DNA of 64,000 bases from Marinobacter sediminicola (GCF_031157525.1 NZ_JAVIXR010000001.1:496001-560000), one strand, 5' to 3'. Positions 17,034 through 27,030 are shown, counted from the stretch's first letter. Numbers and translations are program-made. The notes: a model not told the origin generated them from the sequence alone.

Positions 17034-17912
17034 TCATTCCGGGTGATCCTCTTCTTGCAGAACTATCCCCAGCAGTGCCTTGGCTGCGTTACCGGGTTGT
17101 CGATCAGTTAAGCCTATGCCGCCAAGTACCCGGCTAACAGGTTGTTTAACGTTGAGTACTTTAAGGCTTTCGTCGACCATTCGTAGTGGTAGTACGCTCC
17201 ATCCCAGGCCAACGCTGGTCATCATCTTCAGGGTTTCAAGATAGTTCGTGGGCATTTGTGGCTGCAAAGGGAGGTTTTTCTCCAAAAATAGCCGGCTGAC
17301 AGTGCGGTAGGTTGATGTGGCTGTGTCCGGTAATAATGCTGGGTGTTTTGCCAGGTCGGCGAGCTTTGGTTGAGCCACTTTGGAAAGGGGGTGGTCGACG
17401 CCAGCCACAAAGGCCATTGGGTCGCCCCACTGCGCATATACCTTGAAGTTTGGGAGCATGCTGTCGCTCAGAGTGACGAAGGCCAGGTCAGCATTTCGTT
17501 TACGCATTTGTTCGTAGGCTGCATCGGATTCCATAAATTGCAGGTTTATGGTTATCTGAGGATATTCGCGTTTGAATCGCCTTAACCATTTCGGTAGGTG
17601 GTGAAGGCCTATGTGATGGCTGGCGATAATCTGTAGTTCACCTTCAAGCAAACCCGACTCCGGTGACAACGCAATGCGTGCATTGTGAATTTCATCGAGA
17701 ATCTTGCGGGCATGGGGTAAAAGCCGGCTTCCTGAATCAGTCAGACGGATTTGACGATGACTGCGATCGATCAGGGATGTGCCTAGTTGGTTTTCCAAAG
17801 CGGCAAGTCGCTTGCTGATTGCAGGCTGGGTCAGGTGGAGTCGCTCGGCAGCCTCAGAGAAAGAACCTTGGTCAACAATGGTAAGGAAAGCTTTTAGCGC
17901 GTTTGAGTCCAT
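17034..17912 (-). CDS. LysR-family regulator divergent from leuC
   Basis: A 292-residue LysR-type regulator: winged helix-turn-helix at residues 1-60 (FSEAAERLHLTQPAISKRLA) and a C-terminal effector-binding domain. It is transcribed divergently from leuC, sharing a 177-base region with two dyads. A LysR gene in this position is also found in Pseudomonas. Control of leuCDB and autoregulation are likely from LysR habits and position, but the ligand is unknown. The ATG start gives a standard N-terminus (MDSNALKAFLTIVDQ). Confidence 0.88.
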   Translation of the reverse strand: MDSNALKAFLTIVDQGSFSEAAERLHLTQPAISKRLAALENQLGTSLIDRSHRQIRLTDSGSRLLPHARKILDEIHNARIALSPESGLLEGELQIIASHHIGLHHLPKWLRRFKREYPQITINLQFMESDAAYEQMRKRNADLAFVTLSDSMLPNFKVYAQWGDPMAFVAGVDHPLSKVAQPKLADLAKHPALLPDTATSTYRTVSRLFLEKNLPLQPQMPTNYLETLKMMTSVGLGWSVLPLRMVDESLKVLNVKQPVSRVLGGIGLTDRQPGNAAKALLGIVLQEEDHPE

Positions 17913-17943
17913 GTTTGGTATTCCTTATGTGCTTTCCTTGAAA

Positions 17944-17982
17944 GGCTACTATATAGCCATTTGGAATGCGATGAATGCCAAA
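17944..17982. promoter_or_regulatory. Candidate LysR operator between the LysR gene and leuC
   Basis: Two adjacent dyads lie 32-70 bases upstream of the LysR ATG. The first is a perfect 15-bp dyad GGCTA-N5-TAGCC (17944-17958). The second has arms TTTGGAAT and ATGCCAAA with a seven-base spacer and one mismatch (17960-17982). Such paired sites are typical of autoregulated divergent LysR promoters. Binding is inferred. Confidence 0.4.
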
Positions 17983-18089
17983 CATGAATTGCGGTTATCT
18001 GAGCGTGGGCGGTATGATGGTATCAATATCGCAAATGCCTTATATGGGGCAGCATTAATAACTGTACCTCCTGAGAGTGAGAGAAAATC

Positions 18090-19508
18090 ATGGCGGGCAA
18101 GACCTTATACGACAAATTGTGGGACGACCATGTGGTCAAGCAGCGTGAAGACGGTTCTGCGCTGATTTACATTGATCGTCAATTGCTGCACGAGGTGACA
18201 TCGCCTCAGGCTTTTGAGGGGCTGCGCCTGGCTAATCGCAAGCCTTGGCGTATCGACGCTAACCTGGCAACGCCAGATCACAACGTTCCTACTACTGATC
18301 GTGCCAAGGGCATTGAAGGGATTGTTGATCCGGTTTCCCGTATCCAGGTAGAAACTCTGGGCAAGAACTGCGATGAGTTCGGGATTCTTGAATTCAAGAT
18401 CATGGATCAGCGCCAGGGTATTGTTCACGTTATCGGGCCTGAGCAGGGCGCAACCTTACCTGGTATGACCATAGTATGCGGTGACTCCCATACCTCTACC
18501 CATGGTGCATTCGGTTGCCTTGCTCACGGAATTGGTACCTCCGAGGTTGAGCATGTACTGGCAACCCAGTGCCTGGTGCAGCAGAAAATGAAGAACATGC
18601 TGGTGAAGGTCAACGGCACACTTGGCAAGGGTGTAACTGCCAAGGATGTTGTGCTGGCTATCATTGGCAAGATTGGTACTGCTGGCGGAACGGGTCACGC
18701 CATCGAGTTTGGCGGTGAAGCGATTCAGAATATGAGCATGGAAGGCCGTATGACCGTCTGCAATATGGCTATTGAAGCCGGTGCTCGCGTTGGGATGGTT
18801 GCCGTTGATGGCACGACGATCGACTACGTAAAAGGTCGGCCTTTTGCACCAACCGGCGAAGCCTGGGATGCAGCCGTAAAATACTGGCGTACCCTGCACA
18901 GCGATCTGGATGCGAAGTTCGATAAGATTGTTGAGTTGGATGGTTCTGAGATTATGCCGCAAGTTAGCTGGGGTACCTCCCCGGAGATGGTGGCTGATGT
19001 TACGGGCAATGTGCCAGACCCCGCCAAAGAAGAAGACCCTATCAAGCGCGAAGGCATTGAGCGTGCTTTGAAGTATATGGGGCTGGAAGCAAATCAGGCG
19101 ATTACCGATATCAAACTCGACAGAGTATTTATCGGTTCTTGCACCAACAGCCGAATTGAAGACTTGCGTGAGGCGGCGGCAGTCGTTAAAGGCCGTAAGG
19201 TTTCAGCAAGCCTTAAGCAGGCCATGGTTGTTCCTGGTTCTGGTTTGGTAAAAGCTCAAGCAGAAGAAGAGGGTTTGGATCGCATATTCCTGGAAGCCGG
19301 GCTTGAGTGGCGCGACCCGGGTTGTTCCATGTGTCTGGCTATGAACGCCGACAAACTGGGGCAGGGTGAGCACTGTGCGTCTACGTCTAACCGTAACTTT
19401 GAAGGCCGACAGGGCTTTGGTGGGCGTACCCATTTGGTGAGCCCGGCGATGGCAGCGGCTGCTGCAATAACCGGTCATTTTGTTGATGTTCGCGAACTGC
19501 TGAACTGA
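18090..19508 (+). CDS. leuC: 3-isopropylmalate dehydratase large subunit LeuC
   Basis: With LeuD, isomerises 2-isopropylmalate to 3-isopropylmalate in leucine synthesis. An aconitase-family protein of 472 residues with [4Fe-4S] ligands in [10 protein letters not shown] (about residue 350) and [11 protein letters not shown] (about 410-413), and the substrate motif [12 protein letters not shown]. The ATG has GAGAG upstream. leuD follows after 21 bases. Expression is probably under the divergent LysR regulator. Confidence 0.97.
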   Translation: MAGKTLYDKLWDDHVVKQREDGSALIYIDRQLLHEVTSPQAFEGLRLANRKPWRIDANLATPDHNVPTTDRAKGIEGIVDPVSRIQVETLGKNCDEFGILEFKIMDQRQGIVHVIGPEQGATLPGMTIVCGDSHTSTHGAFGCLAHGIGTSEVEHVLATQCLVQQKMKNMLVKVNGTLGKGVTAKDVVLAIIGKIGTAGGTGHAIEFGGEAIQNMSMEGRMTVCNMAIEAGARVGMVAVDGTTIDYVKGRPFAPTGEAWDAAVKYWRTLHSDLDAKFDKIVELDGSEIMPQVSWGTSPEMVADVTGNVPDPAKEEDPIKREGIERALKYMGLEANQAITDIKLDRVFIGSCTNSRIEDLREAAAVVKGRKVSASLKQAMVVPGSGLVKAQAEEEGLDRIFLEAGLEWRDPGCSMCLAMNADKLGQGEHCASTSNRNFEGRQGFGGRTHLVSPAMAAAAAITGHFVDVRELLN

Positions 19509-19529
19509 GCCACAGGAGAGAACTGAACC

Positions 19530-20177
19530 ATGCGCGCATTTACGCAACACCAGGGCCTTGTGGCCCCCATGGACCGTTCCAATGTGGATACGGACATGAT
19601 TATTCCCAAGCAGTTTTTGAAATCCATCAAGCGCACGGGCTTTGGCCCGAATCTGTTTGATGAGCTGCGCTATCTTGACGAAGGTAAGCCGGATCAAGAC
19701 AGCTCTCAGCGCCCGCTGAATCCGGATTTTGTGCTTAACCAGCCCCGTTACAAGGGTGCAAGTGTTTTGTTGGCTCGCAGCAATTTCGGTTGCGGGTCGA
19801 GTCGTGAGCACGCTCCCTGGGCGCTTGATGATTATGGATTTCGAGTTATTATCGCTCCAAGTTTTGCAGATATTTTTTACAATAATTGCTTTAAGAATGG
19901 CTTGTTACCAATTGTTCTTGAAGAAAAAATTGTGGATCAGTTGTTTGAAGAGGCTGAGGTTTCGGAAGGCTATCAATTGACTGTGGATCTGGAGGCAAAA
20001 ACAGTGATCACGCCATCTGGCGAATCCTTCGGCTTTGATGTGGATGATTTCCGCCGTCATTGTTTGTTGAATGGGCTGGATGATATTGGGGTGACGCTGG
20101 AAGATGCAGAACTGATCAAGTCATACGAAAATCAGCGCCGCAAAACGGCACCCTGGTTGTTCGGTGCTGGCCAGTAA
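19530..20177 (+). CDS. leuD: 3-isopropylmalate dehydratase small subunit LeuD
   Basis: Swivel-domain partner of LeuC; 215 residues with the LeuD signatures [12 protein letters not shown] and [17 protein letters not shown]. The ribosome binding site AGGAGAG precedes the ATG. It is translated with leuC; a terminator-like hairpin follows before leuB. Confidence 0.97.
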   Translation: MRAFTQHQGLVAPMDRSNVDTDMIIPKQFLKSIKRTGFGPNLFDELRYLDEGKPDQDSSQRPLNPDFVLNQPRYKGASVLLARSNFGCGSSREHAPWALDDYGFRVIIAPSFADIFYNNCFKNGLLPIVLEEKIVDQLFEEAEVSEGYQLTVDLEAKTVITPSGESFGFDVDDFRRHCLLNGLDDIGVTLEDAELIKSYENQRRKTAPWLFGAGQ

Positions 20178-20220
20178 AGGCTCTCAGGTTTACTGCGTAA
20201 AAGCTGAAGCTCGTAACAGT

Positions 20221-20252
20221 CCGGGTGCGTAGTACCACACCCGGCAATTTTT
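20221..20252 (+). terminator. Terminator-like hairpin between leuD and leuB
   Basis: Arms CCGGGTG (20221-20227) and CACCCGG (20238-20244), a ten-base loop and five T at 20248-20252. It lies 50 bases before the leuB ATG, so it could partly separate leuB from leuCD. Confidence 0.65.
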
Positions 20253-20301
20253 AATTCGCCGGCCTGGTCAAGGACGGCTTATCAAGATTTGGAAGCGCAT
20301 C

Positions 20302-21375
20302 ATGTCCAGAACAGTACTTCTTTTGCCGGGTGACGGCATAGGCCCGGAAATTGTTACAGAGGCAGAAAAGATCCTGCGTGCTATCAATGAAAAGTTTGAC
20401 CTTAAGCTAACGTTTGAGACAGGCCTCGTTGGAGGGGCGGCTCTGGACGAAGAAGATAATCCGTTACCGGATGAGACTCTTGAGAAGGCGCGTAAGGCTG
20501 ACGCCATCTTGTTGGGCGCAGTTGGCGGCCCCAAGTGGGATGCGCTTCCAATGGCCAAGCGGCCCGAGAAGGGCCTGCTGGGTTTGCGTTCCAACCTGAA
20601 GCTGTTTGCCAATCTGCGGCCAGCTATTCTTTACCCTCAGTTGGCGTCCGCATCCTCTCTCAAGCCTGAGGTGGTTTCGGGTCTGGATATCATGATTGTG
20701 CGTGAGCTTACTGGTGGTATTTACTTCGGTCAGCCACGCGGTGTGCGCCAGCTAGAGAGTGGCGAGCGCCAGGGCTACAACACCTACGCCTATACCGAGA
20801 CCGAGATTCGCCGTATTGGCCGTGTTGCATTCGAAGCAGCGCAGCAGCGAGGCAAAAAGCTGTGTTCAGTCGATAAAGCCAACGTGCTTGAAGTGACCGT
20901 GCTTTGGCGCGAAATTATGAATGAGCTTCAGAGCGAATACCCAGATGTTGAACTGTCCCACATGTACGTGGACAACGCAGCCATGCAGCTGGTTCGTGCA
21001 CCCAAGCAGTTCGACGTGATTGTGACTGGTAACATGTTTGGTGATATTCTTTCAGATGAAGCAGCCATGCTGACTGGCTCCATTGGTATGTTGCCATCGG
21101 CATCGCTGAACTCCGAAAAGCAAGGCATGTACGAGCCTTGCCATGGTTCTGCGCCGGACATTGCCGGTAAAGGCATTGCCAATCCGTTGGCAACGATTAT
21201 CAGTGCCGCAATGATGTTGCGGTACAGTCTGGATGAAGAACCGGCAGCAGCGGCAATTGAAGCGGCTGTACATAAGGTGTTGGACCAGGGGCTGCGTACA
21301 GCCGATATTATGTCGGAAGGCGGAAGCCGGGTTTCAACCCGTGAAATGGGTGATGCGGTACTGGCAGCCCTGTAA
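20302..21375 (+). CDS. leuB: 3-isopropylmalate dehydrogenase LeuB
   Basis: NAD-dependent oxidative decarboxylation of 3-isopropylmalate in leucine synthesis. 357 residues with the N-terminal [11 protein letters not shown], substrate-binding [10 protein letters not shown] and the metal/NAD signature [14 protein letters not shown] near 235-250. It follows leuD after 124 bases containing a terminator-like hairpin. Confidence 0.97.
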   Translation: MSRTVLLLPGDGIGPEIVTEAEKILRAINEKFDLKLTFETGLVGGAALDEEDNPLPDETLEKARKADAILLGAVGGPKWDALPMAKRPEKGLLGLRSNLKLFANLRPAILYPQLASASSLKPEVVSGLDIMIVRELTGGIYFGQPRGVRQLESGERQGYNTYAYTETEIRRIGRVAFEAAQQRGKKLCSVDKANVLEVTVLWREIMNELQSEYPDVELSHMYVDNAAMQLVRAPKQFDVIVTGNMFGDILSDEAAMLTGSIGMLPSASLNSEKQGMYEPCHGSAPDIAGKGIANPLATIISAAMMLRYSLDEEPAAAAIEAAVHKVLDQGLRTADIMSEGGSRVSTREMGDAVLAAL

Positions 21376-21387
21376 ATTACGATCATC

Positions 21388-21461
21388 CCCGACAGCAACA
21401 CGATGCGGTTGCTGCGGGAACATTCATCCTGTCCCCGCCAGCGATATAGGCTGAGGGCGGG
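21388..21461 (+). promoter_or_regulatory. Two tandem hairpins in the asd leader
   Basis: Hairpin 1: CCCG-(A)-CAGCAAC (21388-21399) pairs with GTTGCTG-CGGG (21408-21418), loop of eight bases. Hairpin 2: CCCGCC (21434-21439) pairs with GGCGGG (21456-21461). Neither has a T-run, so they look more like leader structure or a weak leuB end than a terminator. Confidence 0.4.
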
Positions 21462-21487
21462 CATAAAGCGAGGTTCAAAGATCGCAC

Positions 21488-22603
21488 ATGAAGCGAGTTG
21501 GACTTGTAGGTTGGCGCGGTATGGTGGGCTCTGTCCTCATGCAGCGCATGCGCGAAGAAAATGATTTTGCTGATATCGATCCGGTATTTTTCACCACCTC
21601 TCAAGCTGGTCAGCCAGCTCCGAATGTGGGCAAGGAGGGTGTGCCTCCCTTGCAGGATGCGTTTGATATCGAAACCCTCAAAACTCTGGATGTGATCCTC
21701 ACTTGTCAGGGTGGCGACTACACCGGTGCGGTCTATCAGAAGCTGCGTGATGCAGGCTGGGAAGGCTACTGGATTGATGCTGCTTCCACGCTGCGTATGG
21801 CAGACCATTCTGTCATTGTGCTGGATCCGGTAAACCGCAACGTTATTGACGATGCGTTAAAGCTCGGTGTTAAGGATTATATCGGGGGCAACTGCACAGT
21901 GAGCCTGATGATGCTTGCGCTTGGCGGTCTGCTCGAACAGGATCTGATTGAATGGGTTTCCCCCATGACCTATCAGGCTGCTTCTGGCTCCGGTGCTCAG
22001 AATATGCGTGAATTGCTTAACCAGATGGGTGAGCTCAACCGCAGTGTGGGTGATGAGCTTGCAAGCCCATCTTCCGCGATTCTGGATATTGACCGCAAGA
22101 TCACTGATGCCATGCGCTCAGATACGTTTCCTACTGAGCATTTTCAGGTGCCCTTGGCGGGCAGCTTGATACCGTTTATCGATAAGCAGCTTGATAACGG
22201 CATGAGCAAGGAAGAGTGGAAAGCAGGGGTAGAGACCAATAAAATTCTTGGTCGGACAGATAACCCGATTCCTATTGATGGCATTTGCGTACGGATTGGA
22301 GCCATGCGCTCTCACAGTCAGGCGCTAACCATCAAGCTCAAGAAAAATCTGTCGGTTTCGGAAATTGAATCAATTCTGGCGAAGGCTAACGACTGGGTTA
22401 AAGTAATTCCCAACGAGCGTGATGCAAGCGTTACGGAACTGACGCCTGCAAAGGTGACCGGTACTCTGAGCATACCCATTGGTCGAATCCGTAAATTGGC
22501 CATGGGTCCGGAGTATATTTCTGCGTTTACAGTAGGCGATCAACTGTTGTGGGGTGCCGCTGAGCCCTTGCGCCGCATGTTGCGAATCCTTCAGGAACGT
22601 TAA
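21488..22603 (+). CDS. asd: Aspartate-semialdehyde dehydrogenase Asd
   Basis: Reduces aspartyl phosphate to aspartate semialdehyde, the branch point to lysine/diaminopimelate, threonine and methionine. The 371-residue protein has the Rossmann start [12 protein letters not shown] and the catalytic cysteine in GGNCTVSL (Cys136). This is the gammaproteobacterial-type Asd. In Pseudomonas a second asd-like gene lies between asd and fimV; here that place is non-coding. Confidence 0.96.
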   Translation: MKRVGLVGWRGMVGSVLMQRMREENDFADIDPVFFTTSQAGQPAPNVGKEGVPPLQDAFDIETLKTLDVILTCQGGDYTGAVYQKLRDAGWEGYWIDAASTLRMADHSVIVLDPVNRNVIDDALKLGVKDYIGGNCTVSLMMLALGGLLEQDLIEWVSPMTYQAASGSGAQNMRELLNQMGELNRSVGDELASPSSAILDIDRKITDAMRSDTFPTEHFQVPLAGSLIPFIDKQLDNGMSKEEWKAGVETNKILGRTDNPIPIDGICVRIGAMRSHSQALTIKLKKNLSVSEIESILAKANDWVKVIPNERDASVTELTPAKVTGTLSIPIGRIRKLAMGPEYISAFTVGDQLLWGAAEPLRRMLRILQER

Positions 22604-22661
22604 GAATTGTTACACAGAGGCAATAAATGCCAACTGTGTCCGGTTTCAGGAAGCCGGTTAG

Positions 22662-22700
22662 GGGGCGGAGGCTGATTTCAGGCTCCGCCCCTGTTATTTT
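22662..22700 (+). terminator. Terminator of asd
   Basis: A fourteen-base stem with one mismatch (GGGGCGGAGGCTGA against TCAGGCTCCGCCCC, 22662-22691), followed by TGTTATTTT, about 60 bases after the asd stop. Confidence 0.8.
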
Positions 22701-22737
22701 CAGGGCTAATAGAGAGTTCCGTGCAACTGATAAATAT

Positions 22738-22754
22738 TTGGTGCAAGGATTGCG
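22738..22754 (+). promoter_or_regulatory. Candidate sigma-54 promoter of fimV
   Basis: TTGG at 22738-22741 and TTGCG at 22750-22754 give GG-N10-GC spacing and match the core of the -24/-12 consensus, although several flanking positions differ. It lies about 165 bases upstream of the fimV start. Confidence 0.35.
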
Positions 22755-22763
22755 GCTGATTGA

Positions 22764-22785
22764 TTGATAAAAGAGGCTTTATCAA
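22764..22785. promoter_or_regulatory. Perfect 22-bp dyad upstream of fimV
   Basis: Arms TTGATAAA and TTTATCAA separated by AGAGGC. It starts ten bases after the sigma-54-like element and may be a regulator site or a small RNA hairpin near the 5' end of the fimV transcript. Confidence 0.5.
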
Positions 22786-22916
22786 CAATACTTGCCGGAC
22801 TAAGAACTGAAAACGCGACATATTAATCGGGAATTATCCAGACGGAAGTCACCCTACCTCGTCCGGTTCTGTTTAAAAAAACAGTCGCGGATAACGGAGA
22901 CTTGAAAGGAAAAAGC

Positions 22917-25900
22917 ATGAAGGTACGCAAGCTTGCGGTTGCATTGGCGTTGGCAGGAGGACTCGGATCTGGCGTCGCTCAAGCCCTGGGACTGGGTGAG
23001 ATTGAACTTCAGTCCTATCTGAATGAGCCAATGGATGCGGAAATTGTTCTGCCACAAAGCCGGGGCGTTGATCCCGGAGATGTGTTTGTGAACATCGCTC
23101 CAGAAAGGGCATATCAGAGACTGGGTCTGCAACGGGGCCAATTTGTTGGCAAGCTCCGTTTTAATGTAGCTACGAGCCCTGATGGCAGCCTGGTTGTGAA
23201 TGTATCCTCCCGGGAGCCGTTGAGAGAGCCGTACCTCAATTTTCTGCTGGAACTGACCTGGCCTAATGGTCGGATCATGCGTGAGTACGCAGTTCTTGTG
23301 GATCCCCCAGTTTTTGCCGAAGATTCCGGCGTTGCAGAACAAGTAAGAACACCTTCTGCACAATCTCGTCCCGCTGCTGCGGGACGCAGTGCTGAGTCAG
23401 TTCGGCGTCAAGCCAGGGTAGAGCAGCCCCGAAGCAGTGGGTATGGTTCAGGCACATTTGGGCCCACAGGCCCTGCTGATACGCTCTGGACGATCGCAGC
23501 TACCGTTCGCCCCGATAACAGCCTGTCCATGCAGCAGGTAATGTTGGCGTTACAGGATCTGAACCCCGACGCGTTTATTGGTAACAATATCAACCGACTC
23601 AAGCGGGGCCAGGTTCTTCGTGTTCCAACAGCGGATCAAATCCGCAATCGCAGTCGTGCTGAGGCAACCCGTGCGGTGGCTCAGCAGAATCAGGAGTTCC
23701 AGCAGCCTAAGCGCACCGTTGACGCAACAGTTGCCCAGCAGTCTGCTGCGGGCGTTGCTGGAGCAGGTCAGGCTGGTGGAGATGAGCTCAAATTGCTGGT
23801 TGCCGACGATGAAGGTAATCGCAGCCAGGTTGATGGCGGTTCTGCGGGTGGTGATGGCCAGCTTGCCGGAGGTGTCGATGCAGGTTCTGCCGTAGTCATG
23901 GAGCAGCTCGAAAGCACGCGCCGTGAGAACGACGAGCTTAATACCCGTGTTGACGACCTTCAAGACCAGGTGCAAACCCTTCAGCGTCTGCTAGAACTAA
24001 AAAATACTCAGCTTGCAGAAATGCAGCAAGGTGCAGCTGCTGGCGACGCCACGGTTGAAGCTGAAACAGCACCAGTGGCTGATACAGCTGGAGTTGATGC
24101 GACTGCTGTTGAGAGTGGCACCGCACCCGAACAAGGTGAAACGGCAGCAGAACCTGAGCAAGGTGAAACTGCAGAAGACGCCGCTGAAACTGAGCTGGCT
24201 GGTGAGGCTGGTCAAGAACAATCAGCAGCTGAAACTGACCCTGCCGGCATGGAAGGGGCGGCAGGCCAGGCTGAGACCTCAGGTGAGACCACAGGTGAGA
24301 CAGAAGCGACGGAAATCACTTCTGATTCCGAGCCGACTGGGGATGTGGCTGAGGTTGGCCAGGAAGCAGATGTCGCCGGCAGTGAAGCAATGCCTGTCAC
24401 TGGCGAACCGTCAGAGCAGCCAGCCCAGCCAGCAGAGACAGACGCTGCTGAAGCCAAGCCCCAGCCAAAACCTGCACCCGTTGTTGAAAAGGGCTTTCCC
24501 GGAAATATCATCGATGCCATCACTGGCAATACGGTGTATCAGATTGCCCTTGGTGGCGGCCTGATTCTGTTGCTTCTGCTTCTTCTGCTTCTTGCGCGAC
24601 GCAGTGCAAACAGAGAGAAGGCATTTTACGAGCAGCTGAACAATGACCCTGAGGGGCCCGAAGATACCTTTGATCTGACCCTGGACGATGAAGAGCCTGT
24701 TCAGAGCGAAGTTGCCAGCGATGCTCTTGAAGAGGCTGACACCTACGTAGCTTACGGTCGCTACGATCAGGCAGCACAGGTTCTGGAAGCCGCGATTTCC
24801 AAAGAGCCAAGCCGCACAGATCTGCGTTTGAAGCTTCTTGAAGTGTATGCCGACAACCGGGATCGCGAATCCTTCGAAAAGCAGTTTGGTGAAATTCAAA
24901 CGCTGGACGATGACGAGGCTTTGGCCCGAGCGAACGAGCTAAGCGCTCGCCTTGAAGAGGCTGAGTCAATGCCTAGCATTGATGATCTTGAATCCCAGCT
25001 TCGTTCCGACTCCTTCGGTGAAGAACTCGAGACGCCAGCACCTCTTTCCGATGAGCTTTTGTCCGATCAGGCTGAGTCAGCCCGCGAGGAACAGGTTGAA
25101 AACGAATTCGGTGATTTCGACGCCGATCTTGCTGACTTCGATCTCGATACGCTGGACACCGAAGAAAAGAATAAATCCGACGACCCGATCGAATACGATT
25201 TGTCAGGGCTTGAGTTACCCAAAGCCGATGAGGAAGAGTCAGGCGTTGCGGAGGAGAGTGACTTTTCTTCTCTTGAGATAGATCTGGACGATTCCGATGA
25301 ATCTCCAGAGGAAGCTCTGGATGAACTTGACGAACTGGGCGATTCCACAGATCTGGAACTTGATGATGCTCTCGAATCCGATTTCAAAATAGAGCCTGAA
25401 ACCGCTGTTGAGTCGGAAGTGGACGCGGAATCGGATGTCGAAAGCCTGGATCTTGATTCCCTCGATGAAAGCTTCCTGGACGAACTGGATGCCGAGCTCG
25501 ACAAAGTCGCCGGTGAAGATGATGAACTGGCTGGCGATGAGTTGGAAGAATCGACGCTTGATGATCTTGAACTGGATGTATCGGATGAAGACCTTGCCTT
25601 GATGGGAGAGTTCTCCGATGCGGCTGAGAGCGACAGCGACAGTCTGGAAGGTGATGAACTCTCATTGGATGATGAGTTGTCTCTCGATGATGAACTCGGG
25701 CTTGAGGATGCGCTGGAGTCAGAAGCTGACGATAGCCTTCTCGATGAAGATCTGCCTATCGCTTCCGAAGAAGTTCGGGATACCGTTGTAACGCCACCGC
25801 TTTCCGAGATTAACGAAGACGATCTTGGTGACGATGATGACTTCGACTTCCTCGCTGGAACGGATGAGGCCGCTACCAAGCTTGACTTGGCAAGAGCTTA

Positions 25901-26012
25901 CATCGAGATGGGTGACAGTGATGGAGCCCGTGATATTCTCGAAGAGGTTGCACTTGAGGGGAATGACGAGCAGAAAGCTGAAGCTCAGGACTTGCTTAAA
26001 AATCTGTCCTGA
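22917..26012 (+). CDS. fimV: FimV, polar landmark / type IV pilus hub protein
   Basis: FimV organises the cell pole and supports type IV pilus assembly and twitching in Pseudomonas. The 1031-residue protein shows a signal peptide (1-23), an N-terminal FimV region (LGLGEIELQSYLNEPMDAEI), a FimV-type LysM domain (about 183-236) and a periplasmic coiled coil (about 328-371). A Glu/Ala/Thr/Pro-rich linker, a transmembrane helix (about 541-563), a cytoplasmic TPR segment (about 609-681), a very long Asp/Glu/Ser/Leu-rich region (about 695-965) and the conserved C-terminal TPR motif (LDLARAYIEMGD) follow. The ATG at 22917 has AAAGGA upstream; a TTG at 22902 is less likely. A terminator follows. Confidence 0.93.
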   Translation: MKVRKLAVALALAGGLGSGVAQALGLGEIELQSYLNEPMDAEIVLPQSRGVDPGDVFVNIAPERAYQRLGLQRGQFVGKLRFNVATSPDGSLVVNVSSREPLREPYLNFLLELTWPNGRIMREYAVLVDPPVFAEDSGVAEQVRTPSAQSRPAAAGRSAESVRRQARVEQPRSSGYGSGTFGPTGPADTLWTIAATVRPDNSLSMQQVMLALQDLNPDAFIGNNINRLKRGQVLRVPTADQIRNRSRAEATRAVAQQNQEFQQPKRTVDATVAQQSAAGVAGAGQAGGDELKLLVADDEGNRSQVDGGSAGGDGQLAGGVDAGSAVVMEQLESTRRENDELNTRVDDLQDQVQTLQRLLELKNTQLAEMQQGAAAGDATVEAETAPVADTAGVDATAVESGTAPEQGETAAEPEQGETAEDAAETELAGEAGQEQSAAETDPAGMEGAAGQAETSGETTGETEATEITSDSEPTGDVAEVGQEADVAGSEAMPVTGEPSEQPAQPAETDAAEAKPQPKPAPVVEKGFPGNIIDAITGNTVYQIALGGGLILLLLLLLLLARRSANREKAFYEQLNNDPEGPEDTFDLTLDDEEPVQSEVASDALEEADTYVAYGRYDQAAQVLEAAISKEPSRTDLRLKLLEVYADNRDRESFEKQFGEIQTLDDDEALARANELSARLEEAESMPSIDDLESQLRSDSFGEELETPAPLSDELLSDQAESAREEQVENEFGDFDADLADFDLDTLDTEEKNKSDDPIEYDLSGLELPKADEEESGVAEESDFSSLEIDLDDSDESPEEALDELDELGDSTDLELDDALESDFKIEPETAVESEVDAESDVESLDLDSLDESFLDELDAELDKVAGEDDELAGDELEESTLDDLELDVSDEDLALMGEFSDAAESDSDSLEGDELSLDDELSLDDELGLEDALESEADDSLLDEDLPIASEEVRDTVVTPPLSEINEDDLGDDDDFDFLAGTDEAATKLDLARAYIEMGDSDGARDILEEVALEGNDEQKAEAQDLLKNLS

Positions 26013-26040
26013 TCCGTTATAATCGGATTATTGAGGCAGC

Positions 26041-26092
26041 AAGCGCCGGCCGCCGGGGATTCTCCTGGCACTCAGCCGGCGCTTTGTTTTTA
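26041..26092 (+). terminator. Terminator of fimV
   Basis: AAGCGCCGGC (26041-26050) pairs perfectly with GCCGGCGCTT (26075-26084), a 24-base loop with further GC pairing potential, then TGTTTTT. Confidence 0.75.
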
Positions 26093-26118
26093 CAGCAACA
26101 TACTTTCCGGATTCACAC

Positions 26119-27030
26119 TTGTTTCTTTACCCTCAGGAACTCACAGCGGACAATGCGATTGGCGGCGGGCGGGTTGCCTTGGCTTTCGAGTACGATGGCC
26201 GAAGTTTTCACGGCTGGCAGTTGCAAAAATCCGGAGTGCGCTCGGTTGAAGCCGAACTTACCAAAGCCGTTGCCAAGGTGGCAAACCACCCCGTAAACCT
26301 TGTCTGCGCCGGCCGTACTGATACGGGGGTGCACGCAAGCTATCAGGTCGTGCATTTTGAGACGCCTTCTGTTCGTAACCTCCGTTCCTGGGTTATGGGC
26401 ATTAATACTGCATTACCGTTTGATATTGCTGTGCACTGGGCTGGAAACGCCTGCGAGGACTTTCATGCGCGCTTTTCCGCCGTGTACAGGCGTTATCGCT
26501 ACGTTATATACAACAGCCCGGTACGCCCCGGTATTCAACGCGGGCAGGTGAGCTGGACCTTTCGGGAACTGGACGCGGAGCGAATGCACGAAGCGGCTCA
26601 GGCGCTGGTGGGGGAACATGATTTCTCCTCATTCCGTGCTGCAGGTTGCCAATCACGAACCCCGATTCGCTTTCTTGAGCAGATAAAAGTAACCCGCAAA
26701 GCAAACTTCGTCGTAATAGATGTGCAGGCCAATGCGTTTCTTCACCACATGGTTCGGAATATCGCAGGGGCTCTTATGGCGGTAGGTACCGGAAAGCAGT
26801 CGTTGTCCTGGATTCATGACATACTGCTTGCGAAGGATCGCACCTTGGCCGGAGTAACCGCACCGCCTCACGGCTTGTATCTGGTTGATGTTGGCTACCC
26901 TGACAATTTTGAAATACCGCAGGCGGAATGCGGTCCGGGGTTTGTCCGGCCTTGGTTTAGCAAAGCGGATAACTATCCGGTGCAACCAACGCACATTCAC
27001 CCAAAGCAGAAGCCGGTGCAAATACCATGA
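26119..27030 (+). CDS. truA: tRNA pseudouridine(38-40) synthase TruA
   Basis: Converts uridines 38-40 in the anticodon arm of tRNAs to pseudouridine. The catalytic Asp is in [11 protein letters not shown] (D68 with the TTG start), and FHARFSA, HHMVRN and the FLHHMVRNI helix are present. The TTG at 26119 gives 303 residues; no better start is visible close to the conserved ALAFEYDG, so the N-terminus is somewhat uncertain. It overlaps trpF by four bases (ATGA), as in the truA-trpF pairs of Pseudomonas. Confidence 0.93.
   Translation: MFLYPQELTADNAIGGGRVALAFEYDGRSFHGWQLQKSGVRSVEAELTKAVAKVANHPVNLVCAGRTDTGVHASYQVVHFETPSVRNLRSWVMGINTALPFDIAVHWAGNACEDFHARFSAVYRRYRYVIYNSPVRPGIQRGQVSWTFRELDAERMHEAAQALVGEHDFSSFRAAGCQSRTPIRFLEQIKVTRKANFVVIDVQANAFLHHMVRNIAGALMAVGTGKQSLSWIHDILLAKDRTLAGVTAPPHGLYLVDVGYPDNFEIPQAECGPGFVRPWFSKADNYPVQPTHIHPKQKPVQIP

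Larger units (their letters stand above)
22604..22916 (+). other. Intergenic region asd-fimV (313 bases)
   Basis: No plausible gene is seen. It holds a terminator for asd (22662-22700), a sigma-54-like GG-N10-GC element (22738-22754), a perfect 22-bp dyad (22764-22785) and an AAAGGA ribosome binding site just before the fimV ATG at 22917. Confidence 0.7.

Noticed and set aside
16216-17037. 273-residue minus-strand open frame opposite aroC
   Set aside because: Antisense to conserved chorismate synthase, with no ribosome binding site or protein-like pattern.
25067-25879. Long serine-rich open frame (270 residues) antisense to fimV
   Set aside because: It is the reverse reading of the acidic Asp/Glu repeat codons of fimV, has no ribosome binding site, and its composition is an artefact of those repeats.
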